37,648 bases of DNA from Synergistaceae bacterium (GTDB taxonomy: Bacteria > Synergistota > Synergistia > Synergistales > Aminobacteriaceae), in assembly GCA_017449415.1 (NCBI GenBank), contig JAFSJO010000091.1:1-37648 (forward strand), written 5' to 3'. Below are positions 23,996 to 33,583 of the stretch, one piece after another. Within the stretch, counting starts at the first letter, position 1. Each line of letters starts with the position of its first letter. The position numbers and the translations under genes were made by a program. Below the pieces are notes generated by a model. It saw nothing but the letters and a program-made list of their open reading frames with translations, did no database searches and had not been told where the DNA came from.

Positions 23996-25087
23996 ATTTC
24001 AGACGAATTATATATGCGAAGAGCTTTGGCCCTTGCGTTGAACGGTCGCGGCGGAACATCTCCCAACCCGATGGTCGGCTGTGTGATCGTCAAGGACGGC
24101 AGAGTTATTGGCGAGGGCTGGCATCATTGGTACGGACACCCTCACGCTGAGATCGAGGCGATCAGAGACGCTGAAGCTCGAAATGAAACTGTAAAGGGCG
24201 CGACTGTCTACGTGACTCTCGAGCCTTGCTCTCACTTTGGAAAGACTCCCCCATGCGCTCAAAGGCTCGTAAGCGAAGAAGTTTCCGAGGTCGTCGTTGC
24301 CATGCGCGACCCCAACCCGAAGGTCAACGGACGCGGGCTTGAGATCCTGCGCAGTGCCGGAGTGAAAGTCAGAGAGCTGTCGGGTGAGATCGAGGCCGAG
24401 GCCAAGTGGCTCAATCGCGGCTTCGTGTTCGTTCACAAACACAACAGACCTTTCGTGACGTTGAAAGCGGCTTTGAGCCTCGACGGCAAGATGTGCTTGG
24501 CCAACGGATCGAGCAAATGGCTGACGGGCATCGAAGCTCGGACGAAAGCTCACGAGATCCGCGCGAACAATGACGCTGTACTCGTCGGAGTCGAAACTGT
24601 CCTTGCTGATGATCCGGAGCTGACCGTCAGGCACGTGGCGGGCATCAACCCTCGGCGCGTTGTTCTCGACTCGTCGCTCAGAACTCCTCCCGACGCGAAA
24701 GTGATCGGCAACGATGGAAAGTGCATCATCTTGGTGAGGAGTGAGGAGTTAGGGGTTAGGAGTGTCGAGGACTATCACAACTGCAAGGTCATAGCACTGC
24801 CGGACTTGAACGTCGAGACTGTTCTGAGCTGTCTTGTCGAGGAGGGAGTGTTGAGCCTCATGGTCGAGGGCGGCGCGAGGGTGCTGAGTTCGTTCCTGAG
24901 GAGCAGGCTCGCCGATTACGTCAGCTTGTTCTACGCTCCGAAAGTCTTGGGCGAGGGCAAGGGCTTCGAGCTTGGCATGAACTTCAACTCCGTCAGCGAA
25001 GCTCTGAGCATCGAGGGCGTGAGGTCGAGTCAGGTTGGGAAAGATATCTTTGTAGAGGGGCGGTTGTCATGTTCACCGGACTTATAG
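23996..25087 (+). CDS. ribD: Riboflavin biosynthesis deaminase/reductase RibD
   Basis: A bifunctional enzyme of 363 residues from the start proposed here. The deaminase domain has GRGGTSPNPMVGCVIVKDG, the zinc site HAE (His50) and PCSHFGKTPPC (Cys78, Cys87); the reductase domain begins near NRPFVTLKAALSLDGK and has VLVGVETVLADDP. The frame opens with GTG at 23966, but this lies upstream of the predicted transcription start. GGAGG at 23984-23988 is seven bases before an ATT codon at 23996, and the sequence from there, (M)SDELYMRRAL, has the usual RibD N-terminus. The next ATG is 24014. A heptamer repeat encodes EELGVRS at 24744-24764. It is first in ribD-ribE-ribA-ribH. Confidence 0.93.
   Translation: MSDELYMRRALALALNGRGGTSPNPMVGCVIVKDGRVIGEGWHHWYGHPHAEIEAIRDAEARNETVKGATVYVTLEPCSHFGKTPPCAQRLVSEEVSEVVVAMRDPNPKVNGRGLEILRSAGVKVRELSGEIEAEAKWLNRGFVFVHKHNRPFVTLKAALSLDGKMCLANGSSKWLTGIEARTKAHEIRANNDAVLVGVETVLADDPELTVRHVAGINPRRVVLDSSLRTPPDAKVIGNDGKCIILVRSEELGVRSVEDYHNCKVIALPDLNVETVLSCLVEEGVLSLMVEGGARVLSSFLRSRLADYVSLFYAPKVLGEGKGFELGMNFNSVSEALSIEGVRSSQVGKDIFVEGRLSCSPDL
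24734..24764 (+). repeat. Heptamer repeat inside ribD
   Basis: Four consecutive units, GTGAGGA, GTGAGGA, GTTAGGG and GTTAGGA, followed by GTG, lie within the ribD frame and are translated as roughly VRSEELGVRS. The insertion is in a variable part of the reductase domain and keeps the frame open. Confidence 0.65.
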
Positions 25088-25707
25088 AGAGGACTGGGAC
25101 GGTCGGGAAATTTTTTCAGTCTGGCTCGTTCTACACTCTCGTCATAGAGGCTGAAAATTTTTCGGGCGAACTCGTCAGGGGTCAGTCCGTCGCGGTCAGC
25201 GGAGCTTGCCTCACGGTTACACGCTCCGATGGCAGGTCGTTCGATGTTCAGATGATGCGCGAGACTTTCAACAGGACGTGGTTCAGCAGAGCCATGCGAG
25301 CCGGGACAAGAGTCAACCTCGAACGCGCGATGAGACTGACGGACAGATTAGACGGTCATTTAGTCCTCGGTCATGTTGACGGGGTGGCGAAGCTCGTTGA
25401 CATTCGAGGCACGGCGACCCAAGAGGCTGTGTTCGCTCCCGAAGATAAAAATCTCTTGCGCGGCATCGTCGAGAAAGGCTCGGTTGCGATCGACGGCGTG
25501 AGCCTTACCGTTATAAGCGTCAATGACAGAAATTTTTCGGTGGGCTTGATCCCCGAGACGCTGGCGAATACGACGCTTGGCAATCTCAGGCCGGGGACGC
25601 TCATAAATCTTGAGACCGACATACTCGGCAAGTACGTTGCGAGGCTGACGGGATATAATTCAGAGAGAGACAGCGGGAACTATCTCGCGTCGCTTTTGGA
25701 GATGTAA
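25069..25707 (+). CDS. ribE: Riboflavin synthase alpha subunit RibE
   Basis: A 212-residue protein starting with the invariant [10 protein letters not shown]. Two lumazine-binding repeats are visible: the first has GACLTVT and RETFNRTW, the second [22 protein letters not shown] and [13 protein letters not shown]. It dismutates two molecules of 6,7-dimethyl-8-ribityllumazine to riboflavin. AGAGGGG precedes the ATG, which lies inside the end of ribD (19-base overlap). The length is normal for the family. Confidence 0.96.
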   Translation: MFTGLIERTGTVGKFFQSGSFYTLVIEAENFSGELVRGQSVAVSGACLTVTRSDGRSFDVQMMRETFNRTWFSRAMRAGTRVNLERAMRLTDRLDGHLVLGHVDGVAKLVDIRGTATQEAVFAPEDKNLLRGIVEKGSVAIDGVSLTVISVNDRNFSVGLIPETLANTTLGNLRPGTLINLETDILGKYVARLTGYNSERDSGNYLASLLEM

Positions 25708-25709
25708 CA

Positions 25710-26360
25710 ATGGAATGTCATAAACACGAACACGAAATCATAATCAAGAAGCCGGAATACAAGCGCGTTGAGAGGAAGCTCGAAGTCAGGATCCCGACCG
25801 AGTGGGGCGTGTTTGATGTTCTTGCTTATCGCGGAATAGATCAGGACGACGACGCTCACACTCATCTCGCGTTGACGATGGGCGACATTCGCTCCGATGA
25901 GCCTGTGCTTACGAGGGTTCACAGCGAGTGCTTCACGGGTGATGTACTCGGATCGCTGCGCTGCGACTGCGGGCCTCAGCTTCATACGGCGTTGAAGATG
26001 ATCGCGGACGAGGGTCGCGGAGTTCTGCTCTATATGCGTCAGGAGGGTCGCGGCATTGGCTTGCTGAACAAGCTCCGGGCTTACAAGCTCCAAGATGCCG
26101 GGCTAGATACCGTTGACGCTAACGTAGCTTTGGGCTTCCCTCCGGACATGCGCGAGTATGGAACGGGCGCGGAGATCCTCAAAGACTTGGGGCTTAAACG
26201 TATCCGCCTCATGACCAACAACCCCGGCAAGATCACGGGACTTGAACAATACGGCGTGGAGATCGTCGAGCGAGTTCCGATACTGATCAAGCCCAACGAG
26301 TTCAACGAGAAATATTTGAACACGAAAGAAATTCGCATGGGTCATATCTTGAATATCTAA
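25710..26360 (+). CDS. ribA: GTP cyclohydrolase II RibA (single domain)
   Basis: A 216-residue GTP cyclohydrolase II, which opens GTP in the first step of riboflavin synthesis. The zinc site is in [20 protein letters not shown], and the catalytic region in [20 protein letters not shown], with [12 protein letters not shown] and [13 protein letters not shown] further on. It lacks the N-terminal RibB (DHBP synthase) domain common in bacterial RibBA fusions; instead a short His/Glu/Lys-rich leader [18 protein letters not shown] precedes the domain. GGAGATG is placed for the ATG at 25710, three bases after ribE. RibB must be encoded elsewhere. Confidence 0.95.
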   Translation: MECHKHEHEIIIKKPEYKRVERKLEVRIPTEWGVFDVLAYRGIDQDDDAHTHLALTMGDIRSDEPVLTRVHSECFTGDVLGSLRCDCGPQLHTALKMIADEGRGVLLYMRQEGRGIGLLNKLRAYKLQDAGLDTVDANVALGFPPDMREYGTGAEILKDLGLKRIRLMTNNPGKITGLEQYGVEIVERVPILIKPNEFNEKYLNTKEIRMGHILNI

Positions 26361-26380
26361 ACAAAAGGAGAAAAGATAAC

Positions 26381-28133
<1,753 letters not shown>

Positions 28134-28135
28134 GA

Positions 28136-29827
28136 ATGACGGACTTTAACTCCAGCATGATCATAGCCGGTTGCGTGCTGGCATCAGTGCTTTGCGTGGG
28201 CGTTCAGTTCTTCATCAAGCGGACGCTCGAATACCGTCAGTACGGATATTTTAGGGACATAGTGCTGGCGGGGGCGTGGCTGGTGCTGGCGTTGTGGTTC
28301 GGGAGCAACGAAGCTCGTGTGGTCGTCTGCGGAGCTATGCTCGCGTGCTTCGCCGGGATAGCTGAGAGCATACACGGCTCTGTGAGCTGGAGATTTCTAT
28401 ATCCCATCATCGGCGCGCTGTGTGCGTGGTTTGGGCCGTCGGTGAATTTCATAAAATTTCCTGACGGCGAATATATCTACCTTGATCCCGCGTTCTCTTT
28501 CATTGCCGGGACGGTCTGGTTCAGCTTCTTTCCTTTCATATTTCGATATCTCGACGAGGTCGCGGGTCTCGTGGGTCATGTCTTGGCCGTAACGTTCGTG
28601 CTGATGTTGGCGGCCTGCATAGCTACGGGAGGCGGCGATATCTTCATGACGTTCGCGGGGCTTGCGTTGCTCATGGCGTTCTGGAGCAGGTTCGGGAACT
28701 TGTATCGACAGTCGGGACGCGCAATGGCTTCGATGTGGGGCTTCATCGTCGCGGGGACTTCCATAATAAGCAACTCTAAAGGCATCGTGTTGAGTACGGT
28801 CTTGTTCTTGTCGCTCGGGCTGTTCGCCATTCCGATCACTGAAATATTTTTGGGCTTCGTCCGACAGTTGCTCTTCGATACTCAGATGCCGGAGAGGACG
28901 GGCGGCGCGGGAAAAATTTACTCGCAAATGTTGAGCGGCGGTGTCGAACACCCTGAGGCCGTTCAGTCTGTCGCTGGTCTGTGTGCTGTAACGAGCATCG
29001 CCGCGGCGTGGGAGCAGTGGCTCATAGCCGGGATCATCATCACTGCCGTGGTCGTGTTCAGACATTCGAGACATAAGAGAGAGGGTCTGCCTCCGACGCT
29101 GTGGGGCGTGAAGTTCGACAACGTCTCAATGAACTACGCGATCTCGAAGGCTCGGGGCTTGCTCTCGAACCCGGAGAAAGACACCGCGCAGCTCGTCGTA
29201 ACTCTCAATGCTACAGGCATGGAGGAGACAGTGAAGAGCCGGGAATTTTTCGAGATCGTCAAGAATGCTTCCATGGTCTTGGCCGACGGGTGGGGGCTTT
29301 GCATGGGATTGAAGCTCATGGGAACGCCTGTTCAGGAGCGAGTGGCCGGGATCGACTTCGCCGAACAACTTTGCAGGCTCGCTTCGGCTGAGGGTTGGCC
29401 GGTATATTTCTGCGGAGCCGCCGGAGACACTTCGAGGCAATGCGCCATGATATTGAGCGAAAGATTTCCCGGGCTGATCGTCGCAGGAGCGCGAGACGGA
29501 TACTTCGACATCAACAACACCGACATAGCCGACGAGATCGCGAACAGCGGCGCGAAGATCCTCTTAGCGGCAATGGGACAGCCGAGGCAAGAGAGATTTG
29601 TCCACATTCATCGCGAGAGATTAGGCTCGATGCTCTGCGTTGGAGTCGGCGGGGCGTTCGATGTCCTCTCGGGCAAGCTCAACCGTGCGCCGGTGTGGGT
29701 TCAGAAGATCGGCTTCGAGTGGCTCTATCGAATGTTGCAGGAGCCAGTGAGGTGGCGGAAAAATCTCAGCTTAATAACGTTCGTCTTTCGGATACTCGCG
29801 ACACGGATCGGGATATATAAGAAGTAG
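28136..29827 (+). CDS. Fusion of degenerate WecA/MraY-like membrane domain and WecG/TagA glycosyltransferase
   Basis: A 563-residue protein. Residues about 330-563 form a WecG/TagA/CpsF glycosyltransferase: VVTLNATGMEE, VLADGWGLCMGLKLMG, ERVAGIDFAE, AMGQPRQERF, CVGVGGAFDVLSGKLNRAPVW and GFEWLYRMLQEPVRW. Such enzymes add the second sugar, often ManNAc, to a lipid-linked sugar in envelope polymer synthesis. The first 320 residues have about ten hydrophobic segments and follow the layout of polyprenyl-phosphate GlcNAc-1-phosphate transferases, but the active-site acids look lost: AES (76-78) for DD, YLDEVAG (138-144) for DGIDG, RQSG (191-194) for GDSG, and KIYSQML (260-266) for HLHHRLL. The domain may bind the lipid carrier or a partner. 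It follows serS by two bases. Confidence 0.85.
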   Translation: MTDFNSSMIIAGCVLASVLCVGVQFFIKRTLEYRQYGYFRDIVLAGAWLVLALWFGSNEARVVVCGAMLACFAGIAESIHGSVSWRFLYPIIGALCAWFGPSVNFIKFPDGEYIYLDPAFSFIAGTVWFSFFPFIFRYLDEVAGLVGHVLAVTFVLMLAACIATGGGDIFMTFAGLALLMAFWSRFGNLYRQSGRAMASMWGFIVAGTSIISNSKGIVLSTVLFLSLGLFAIPITEIFLGFVRQLLFDTQMPERTGGAGKIYSQMLSGGVEHPEAVQSVAGLCAVTSIAAAWEQWLIAGIIITAVVVFRHSRHKREGLPPTLWGVKFDNVSMNYAISKARGLLSNPEKDTAQLVVTLNATGMEETVKSREFFEIVKNASMVLADGWGLCMGLKLMGTPVQERVAGIDFAEQLCRLASAEGWPVYFCGAAGDTSRQCAMILSERFPGLIVAGARDGYFDINNTDIADEIANSGAKILLAAMGQPRQERFVHIHRERLGSMLCVGVGGAFDVLSGKLNRAPVWVQKIGFEWLYRMLQEPVRWRKNLSLITFVFRILATRIGIYKK

Positions 29828-29851
29828 AGGGTTATCGAAGCCCTCTTTTTT
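29826..29851 (+). terminator. Intrinsic terminator after the glycosyltransferase gene
   Basis: AGAGGG (29826-29831) pairs with CCCTCT (29841-29846) around a nine-base loop, followed by a run of T. It begins within the stop codon of the glycosyltransferase gene and ends at the stop of the convergent pseudopilin gene. Confidence 0.8.
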
Positions 29852-30518
29852 AGTCCGCGAATTTCAACACGTGCATCAAGACGAGTCGGCCGCCGTTATA
29901 CGGGAAAGTTTTACTTCCGTTCGTGCCGAGGAGCCCCGCGCTGGCGGCTCGTGATTTCAGTTTGTTTTGCAGAGATATGTTGTCGGTGTCCTCGTCAGCG
30001 ACACGATAGACGACAAACCAGTTCTTATTATTGTTGTTATTGTTGCCGGTGATGTTCGAGCCATTCTTCAAAGCAATATCGCCGACCTGCTCCGTGCATA
30101 GCTGACCCTGCCTGTTTGAGGGGTTGATCCTCAACTCGTCGCCGCCGTTCATATACTTGCGTAGGCTCGACTGATTGTTGTAGGCCGTGCCGGACGTTTT
30201 GTAGCCGATGATTTCTCCGTTCTTTATGACAGGCACTTGATAGCCTGTGAAGTACGTCTGGATGTCCTCCCATTTGTTCGGGCCGACCTTAATCCCGTAG
30301 GGGCTGGGACACGTGGGGTCGATCATGTCCATGTTGTCGGTGTACCATGAGATAGCGGCGGTCTTCAAGTTCCTCATGTCGCTGATTATCTTCGCGGCCT
30401 TCGCTGAAGAGACTGCCTCGGTACTCGACAACATCATCATGGCTGCCAACACTCCGACCACTACGATAGCTATCAAAAGCTCGACGAGCGTGAAAGCCCT
30501 GCGTCTTGAACTTTTCAA
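29850..30518 (-). CDS. Type II/IV pseudopilin-like protein
   Basis: A 222-residue protein with a class III signal: MKSSRRRA, then FTLVELLIAIVVVGVLAAMM, with cleavage expected between Ala8 and Phe9 and the conserved Glu at mature position 5. Ala rather than Gly at -1 is less usual but tolerated. The single N-terminal helix is followed by a globular domain I do not recognise; it contains six consecutive Asn and two Cys. The frame extends upstream to a TTG at 30560, but that overlaps a TATAAT box; the TTG at 30518, with AGGGAAG seven bases upstream, is preferred. It may act in a type II secretion or type IV pilus machine encoded elsewhere. Confidence 0.82.
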   Translation of the reverse strand: MKSSRRRAFTLVELLIAIVVVGVLAAMMMLSSTEAVSSAKAAKIISDMRNLKTAAISWYTDNMDMIDPTCPSPYGIKVGPNKWEDIQTYFTGYQVPVIKNGEIIGYKTSGTAYNNQSSLRKYMNGGDELRINPSNRQGQLCTEQVGDIALKNGSNITGNNNNNNKNWFVVYRVADEDTDNISLQNKLKSRAASAGLLGTNGSKTFPYNGGRLVLMHVLKFAD

Positions 30519-30551
30519 ATCAATCACTTCCCTACATGAACACTTTTCGCA

Positions 30552-30557
30552 ATTATA
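30552..30557 (-). promoter_or_regulatory. -10 box for the pseudopilin gene
   Basis: A perfect TATAAT on the minus strand about 34 bases before the TTG start at 30518. No clear -35 hexamer is seen. The position argues against the longer reading frame from 30560. Confidence 0.4.
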
Positions 30558-30641
30558 CAACGAAAATATCTGCCCTTGGATGTGGTAAACTTAACGAAAA
30601 ATTTTCAATCATTAAATTTTCAAGGGAAGGTGTTTTTTCAA

Positions 30642-32663
30642 ATGGGGGCACGTAGACCCGAAGACACACGGAGCTTCGCATTATGTGCGCATGGAGGAGC
30701 AGGCAAAACTTCTTTGGCCGAGGCAATGCTCTTCGACAACGGCAACATCACCCGCATGGGTTCAGTTCAAAGCGGCAACACCGTCAGCGACTTCCAATCC
30801 GAAGAACAGAAACGCAACATCTCAATCAGCACGTCGTTAATGACGTTGGAGCGCAAGGGCAAGACTTTCTATGTACTCGACGCGCCCGGCTACGCTGACT
30901 TCACCGGCGAGATGAGTGCGGCTATCAGAGTTGCAGACACGGCTGTCATTCTCGTCAGCTCGGTCGGCGGCATCGAAGTTCAGACCAGCAAGGCTTGGGA
31001 GTACGCGAGCCACCACAACGCGCCCGTAGCTTTCGTGATCTCCAAGATGGACAGAGAGAACGCGGACTTCGATAAGGTTCTCGATGATATCAAGTCGCAG
31101 TTCTCGCCCAACGCTCTGCCGGTGTTCCTGCCCGTCGGCTCGGCGGACAAGTTCAGCGGAGTTATCGACGTTCTGCACAGCGACGAGGCCGCAAGCGCAA
31201 AGGAAGCCTTGATCGAAGCGGCGGTTGAAATGGACGATGCTCTGATGGAGAAGTATCTCGAGGGTGAGACGATCCCCGAGGCCGACATCGAAGCAGCTTT
31301 GAAGAAAGCTATCGCCGCCAAGCGTATCATGCCCGTGTTCGCGCTGTCATCGAGCGTCAATATCGGCGTGAATGAGTTCATGGACTTCGTGGCGGATTAC
31401 TTCCCGTCGCCGGTTGATATCGGAGCGGTCGAAGCCTTTGAGGGCGAAAAGAAAATCACCGTCGAACCCAAGACCGACGCGCCATTCTCAGCTCTTTGCT
31501 TCAAGGTCATGGCTGACGCATTTGTCGGCAAACTTTCATTCATTCGCGTCTACTCCGGCACTCTCTCATCAGAGGGCACGAGCATCTACAACGTCGGCAA
31601 GGGCGAGGACGAGAGAATAAGCTCATTCAAGCTCATGACGGGCAAGGACGGCAAGGACGTTAAAGAAGTCATAGCCGGAGACATCGTGGCGATCCCGAAG
31701 CTGTCGAGCGCAAAGGTCGGAGATACTCTCGCGACGAAAGGCGGCTTTGCGGCTCAGTTCGCTCCGATCGAGTTCCCCAAGCCGGTCTACAGTGTGGCCG
31801 TCATAGCCAAGACCCGCGAGGACGAAGACAGGCTCAGCAACGCGATCTCGAAGATCCTCGAAGAAGACTGCTCGCTGACGTTCGAGAAGAACGCCGAGAC
31901 CCGCGACAATGTTCTCTCAGGCATGGGCGATATGCACATTGATATCGTGCTGTCGAAGATGAAAGAGAGATACAAGGTCGACCTCGAAACAAAGACCCCG
32001 CAGGTGCCTTACCGCGAGACGATCCGCAAGATGGCCGAGGCTCAGGGCAAGCACAAGAAGCAGTCCGGCGGTCATGGTCAGTATGGCGATGTTTACATTC
32101 GCTACAGGCCGCTTGAAAGGGGCGCGGGCTTCGAGTTCATCGACAGCGTTGTCGGCGGCGCGGTACCTCGCAACTTCATTCCGGCGGTCGAAAAAGGCTT
32201 GCGCGAGTACATGACGGCAGGACCTTTGGCGGGCTTCCCGGTCGTTGACTTCAGCGCGGAGCTATATTACGGCTCGTATCACGATGTCGACAGCTCCGAA
32301 ATGTCGTTCAAACTCGCGACGCGTCTTTCGTTCCGCAAAGGCATCATGGACGCAAGCCCGGTGCTGCTCGAACCCGTGATGGACGTTGAGGTTACAGTGC
32401 CGGAAAGATTTATGGGCGACGTAATGGGCGACTTCAACTCACGCCGCGGTCGCATCATGGGCATGGAGGGACACGGCAAACTGCAGGTCGTGAAAGCTCA
32501 GTGTCCGCTCGCTGAGATGTTCAGGTACGCGATCATTCTGCGCTCGATGACCTCAGGCGAGGGATCGTTCTCGATGGAATACTCGCATTACGAGGAAGTC
32601 CCGGCCGATATCGCCAAGAAAGTCATCGCGGCTCACAAGAAAGACGAAGAGGACGAAGAGTAA
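30642..32663 (+). CDS. EF-G-like translational GTPase paralogue
   Basis: A 673-residue protein with EF-G domain order and a clear domain IV (KKQSGGHGQYGDVYIRYRP, GGAVPRNFIPAVEKGLREYM) and domain V (GDFNSRRGRIMGMEGHGK). Its G motifs are unusual: AHGGAGKTS (16-24), RNISI (58-62) for RGITI, DAPGYADF (80-87) with Tyr84 at the catalytic His position, and SKMD (134-137) for NKMD. It is thus one of the divergent EF-G-like proteins rather than the housekeeping factor; the role is unknown. GGAAGG precedes ATG 30642; the frame continues upstream to 30576 without a better site. The tail is acidic (KKDEEDEE). Confidence 0.9.
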   Translation: MGARRPEDTRSFALCAHGGAGKTSLAEAMLFDNGNITRMGSVQSGNTVSDFQSEEQKRNISISTSLMTLERKGKTFYVLDAPGYADFTGEMSAAIRVADTAVILVSSVGGIEVQTSKAWEYASHHNAPVAFVISKMDRENADFDKVLDDIKSQFSPNALPVFLPVGSADKFSGVIDVLHSDEAASAKEALIEAAVEMDDALMEKYLEGETIPEADIEAALKKAIAAKRIMPVFALSSSVNIGVNEFMDFVADYFPSPVDIGAVEAFEGEKKITVEPKTDAPFSALCFKVMADAFVGKLSFIRVYSGTLSSEGTSIYNVGKGEDERISSFKLMTGKDGKDVKEVIAGDIVAIPKLSSAKVGDTLATKGGFAAQFAPIEFPKPVYSVAVIAKTREDEDRLSNAISKILEEDCSLTFEKNAETRDNVLSGMGDMHIDIVLSKMKERYKVDLETKTPQVPYRETIRKMAEAQGKHKKQSGGHGQYGDVYIRYRPLERGAGFEFIDSVVGGAVPRNFIPAVEKGLREYMTAGPLAGFPVVDFSAELYYGSYHDVDSSEMSFKLATRLSFRKGIMDASPVLLEPVMDVEVTVPERFMGDVMGDFNSRRGRIMGMEGHGKLQVVKAQCPLAEMFRYAIILRSMTSGEGSFSMEYSHYEEVPADIAKKVIAAHKKDEEDEE

Positions 32664-32962
32664 TTTTCATGTGGGGAGTGAGAAAATATTTTTCTCGTTC
32701 CTCCCTTTGAAGTTTGAAAGGTCGAAAACGTTTCGGACTTTGACGACCTCCGAGGCTCTCACGAAGTCATTAAGATAATTTTTGAGCTTGCGTTGTGGCA
32801 GGTTGCGAAGTCCTAAGAAAATCAGAGTTTTTGTAGTTGCAAAAGTAGTTGAAAAAAACTCCCTTGCGTTCGTCGAGGGAGTTTCTTTTTGTCTTTGGTC
32901 ATTATAACATATTCATCTTTGCTAAAATAGAGCCTTGAAAATCCGAGAGGGGGAAATTTTTT
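32664..32962. other. 299-base intergenic region with two stem-loops
   Basis: The gap between the EF-G-like gene and the flavoprotein holds no convincing gene. A stem-loop at 32674-32704 (14 positions including G-U pairs, loop TAT) follows the EF-G-like stop, and a terminator lies at 32853-32890. The minus strand has an open frame of about 75 codons from near 32900 to a stop near 32670, but it lacks a plausible start and has no family resemblance I recognise, so it is either chance or a gene remnant. A TAAAAT box near 32923 may serve the flavoprotein gene. Confidence 0.5.
32853..32890 (+). terminator. Intrinsic terminator upstream of the flavoprotein gene
   Basis: AAACTCCCT (32856-32864) pairs perfectly with AGGGAGTTT (32876-32884) around an 11-base loop and is followed by CTTTTTG. 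The A run before the stem means it could also work on the minus strand. Confidence 0.8.
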
Positions 32963-33583
32963 ATGAAAGTTCTGTTAATCAACGGCAGCCCCAACGAACA
33001 CGGCTGCACATATACGGCTCTGTCCGAGGTCGCGGGAGCTTTGAACAGGCGCGAGGTCGATACGGAAATCTTTTGGATCGGCAAGAAAGCCATTCAAGGC
33101 TGCATAGCGTGTTTCAAATGTTCGGAGCTTGGCCACTGTGTCTTCAATGACGCTGTAAGAGATTTAACCTCGCGGCTCGATGAGTTCGACGGCCTCATCA
33201 TCGGCTCACCCGTGTATTACGCCGGGCCCAACGGGAGTCTCTTGGCATTCCTCGACAGATTATTCTTCTCGGGTGGGGCGAAGTGGTGCGGAAAGCTCGG
33301 CGCGGCGGTCGTCTCGTGCAGACGCTCAGGCTCAACGGCCACGTTCGACAGGCTCAATAAATATTTCACGATAATGAATATGCCGGTGGTTGCGTCGCAA
33401 TATTGGAACGGCGTTCACGGCTTCACACCCGACGATGTCAAGCAGGATCTCGAGGGTATGCAGACGTTGCGAGTGTTGGGTGAGAACATGGCGTGGCTGT
33501 TGAAGAGCATCGAGGCTGGGAGAAAAGCTGGCGTTCCGGCTCCTGAGTATGAAGAGCATGTCTTCACGAACTTCATAAGATGA
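32963..33583 (+). CDS. Iron-sulfur flavoprotein (Isf-like), NADPH-dependent FMN reductase family
   Basis: A 206-residue flavodoxin-fold protein. MKVLLINGSPNEHGCTYTAL is the FMN phosphate-binding start, and GSPVYYAGPNGSLLAFLDR is the second family block. Cys47, Cys50, Cys53 and Cys59 form CX2CX2CX5C, matching the compact CX2CX2CX4-7C motif that binds a 4Fe-4S cluster in methanogen iron-sulfur flavoproteins (Isf). It is probably a cytoplasmic electron carrier or oxygen/peroxide-detoxifying reductase of anaerobes; the partner is unknown. GAGAGGGGG precedes the ATG. The stop overlaps the adenine deaminase start (ATGA), so the two are co-expressed. Confidence 0.9.
   Translation: MKVLLINGSPNEHGCTYTALSEVAGALNRREVDTEIFWIGKKAIQGCIACFKCSELGHCVFNDAVRDLTSRLDEFDGLIIGSPVYYAGPNGSLLAFLDRLFFSGGAKWCGKLGAAVVSCRRSGSTATFDRLNKYFTIMNMPVVASQYWNGVHGFTPDDVKQDLEGMQTLRVLGENMAWLLKSIEAGRKAGVPAPEYEEHVFTNFIR

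Noticed and set aside
24734-24764. CRISPR-like repeats
   Set aside because: Units are seven bases, contiguous, without spacers and lie within genes; no cas genes are present.
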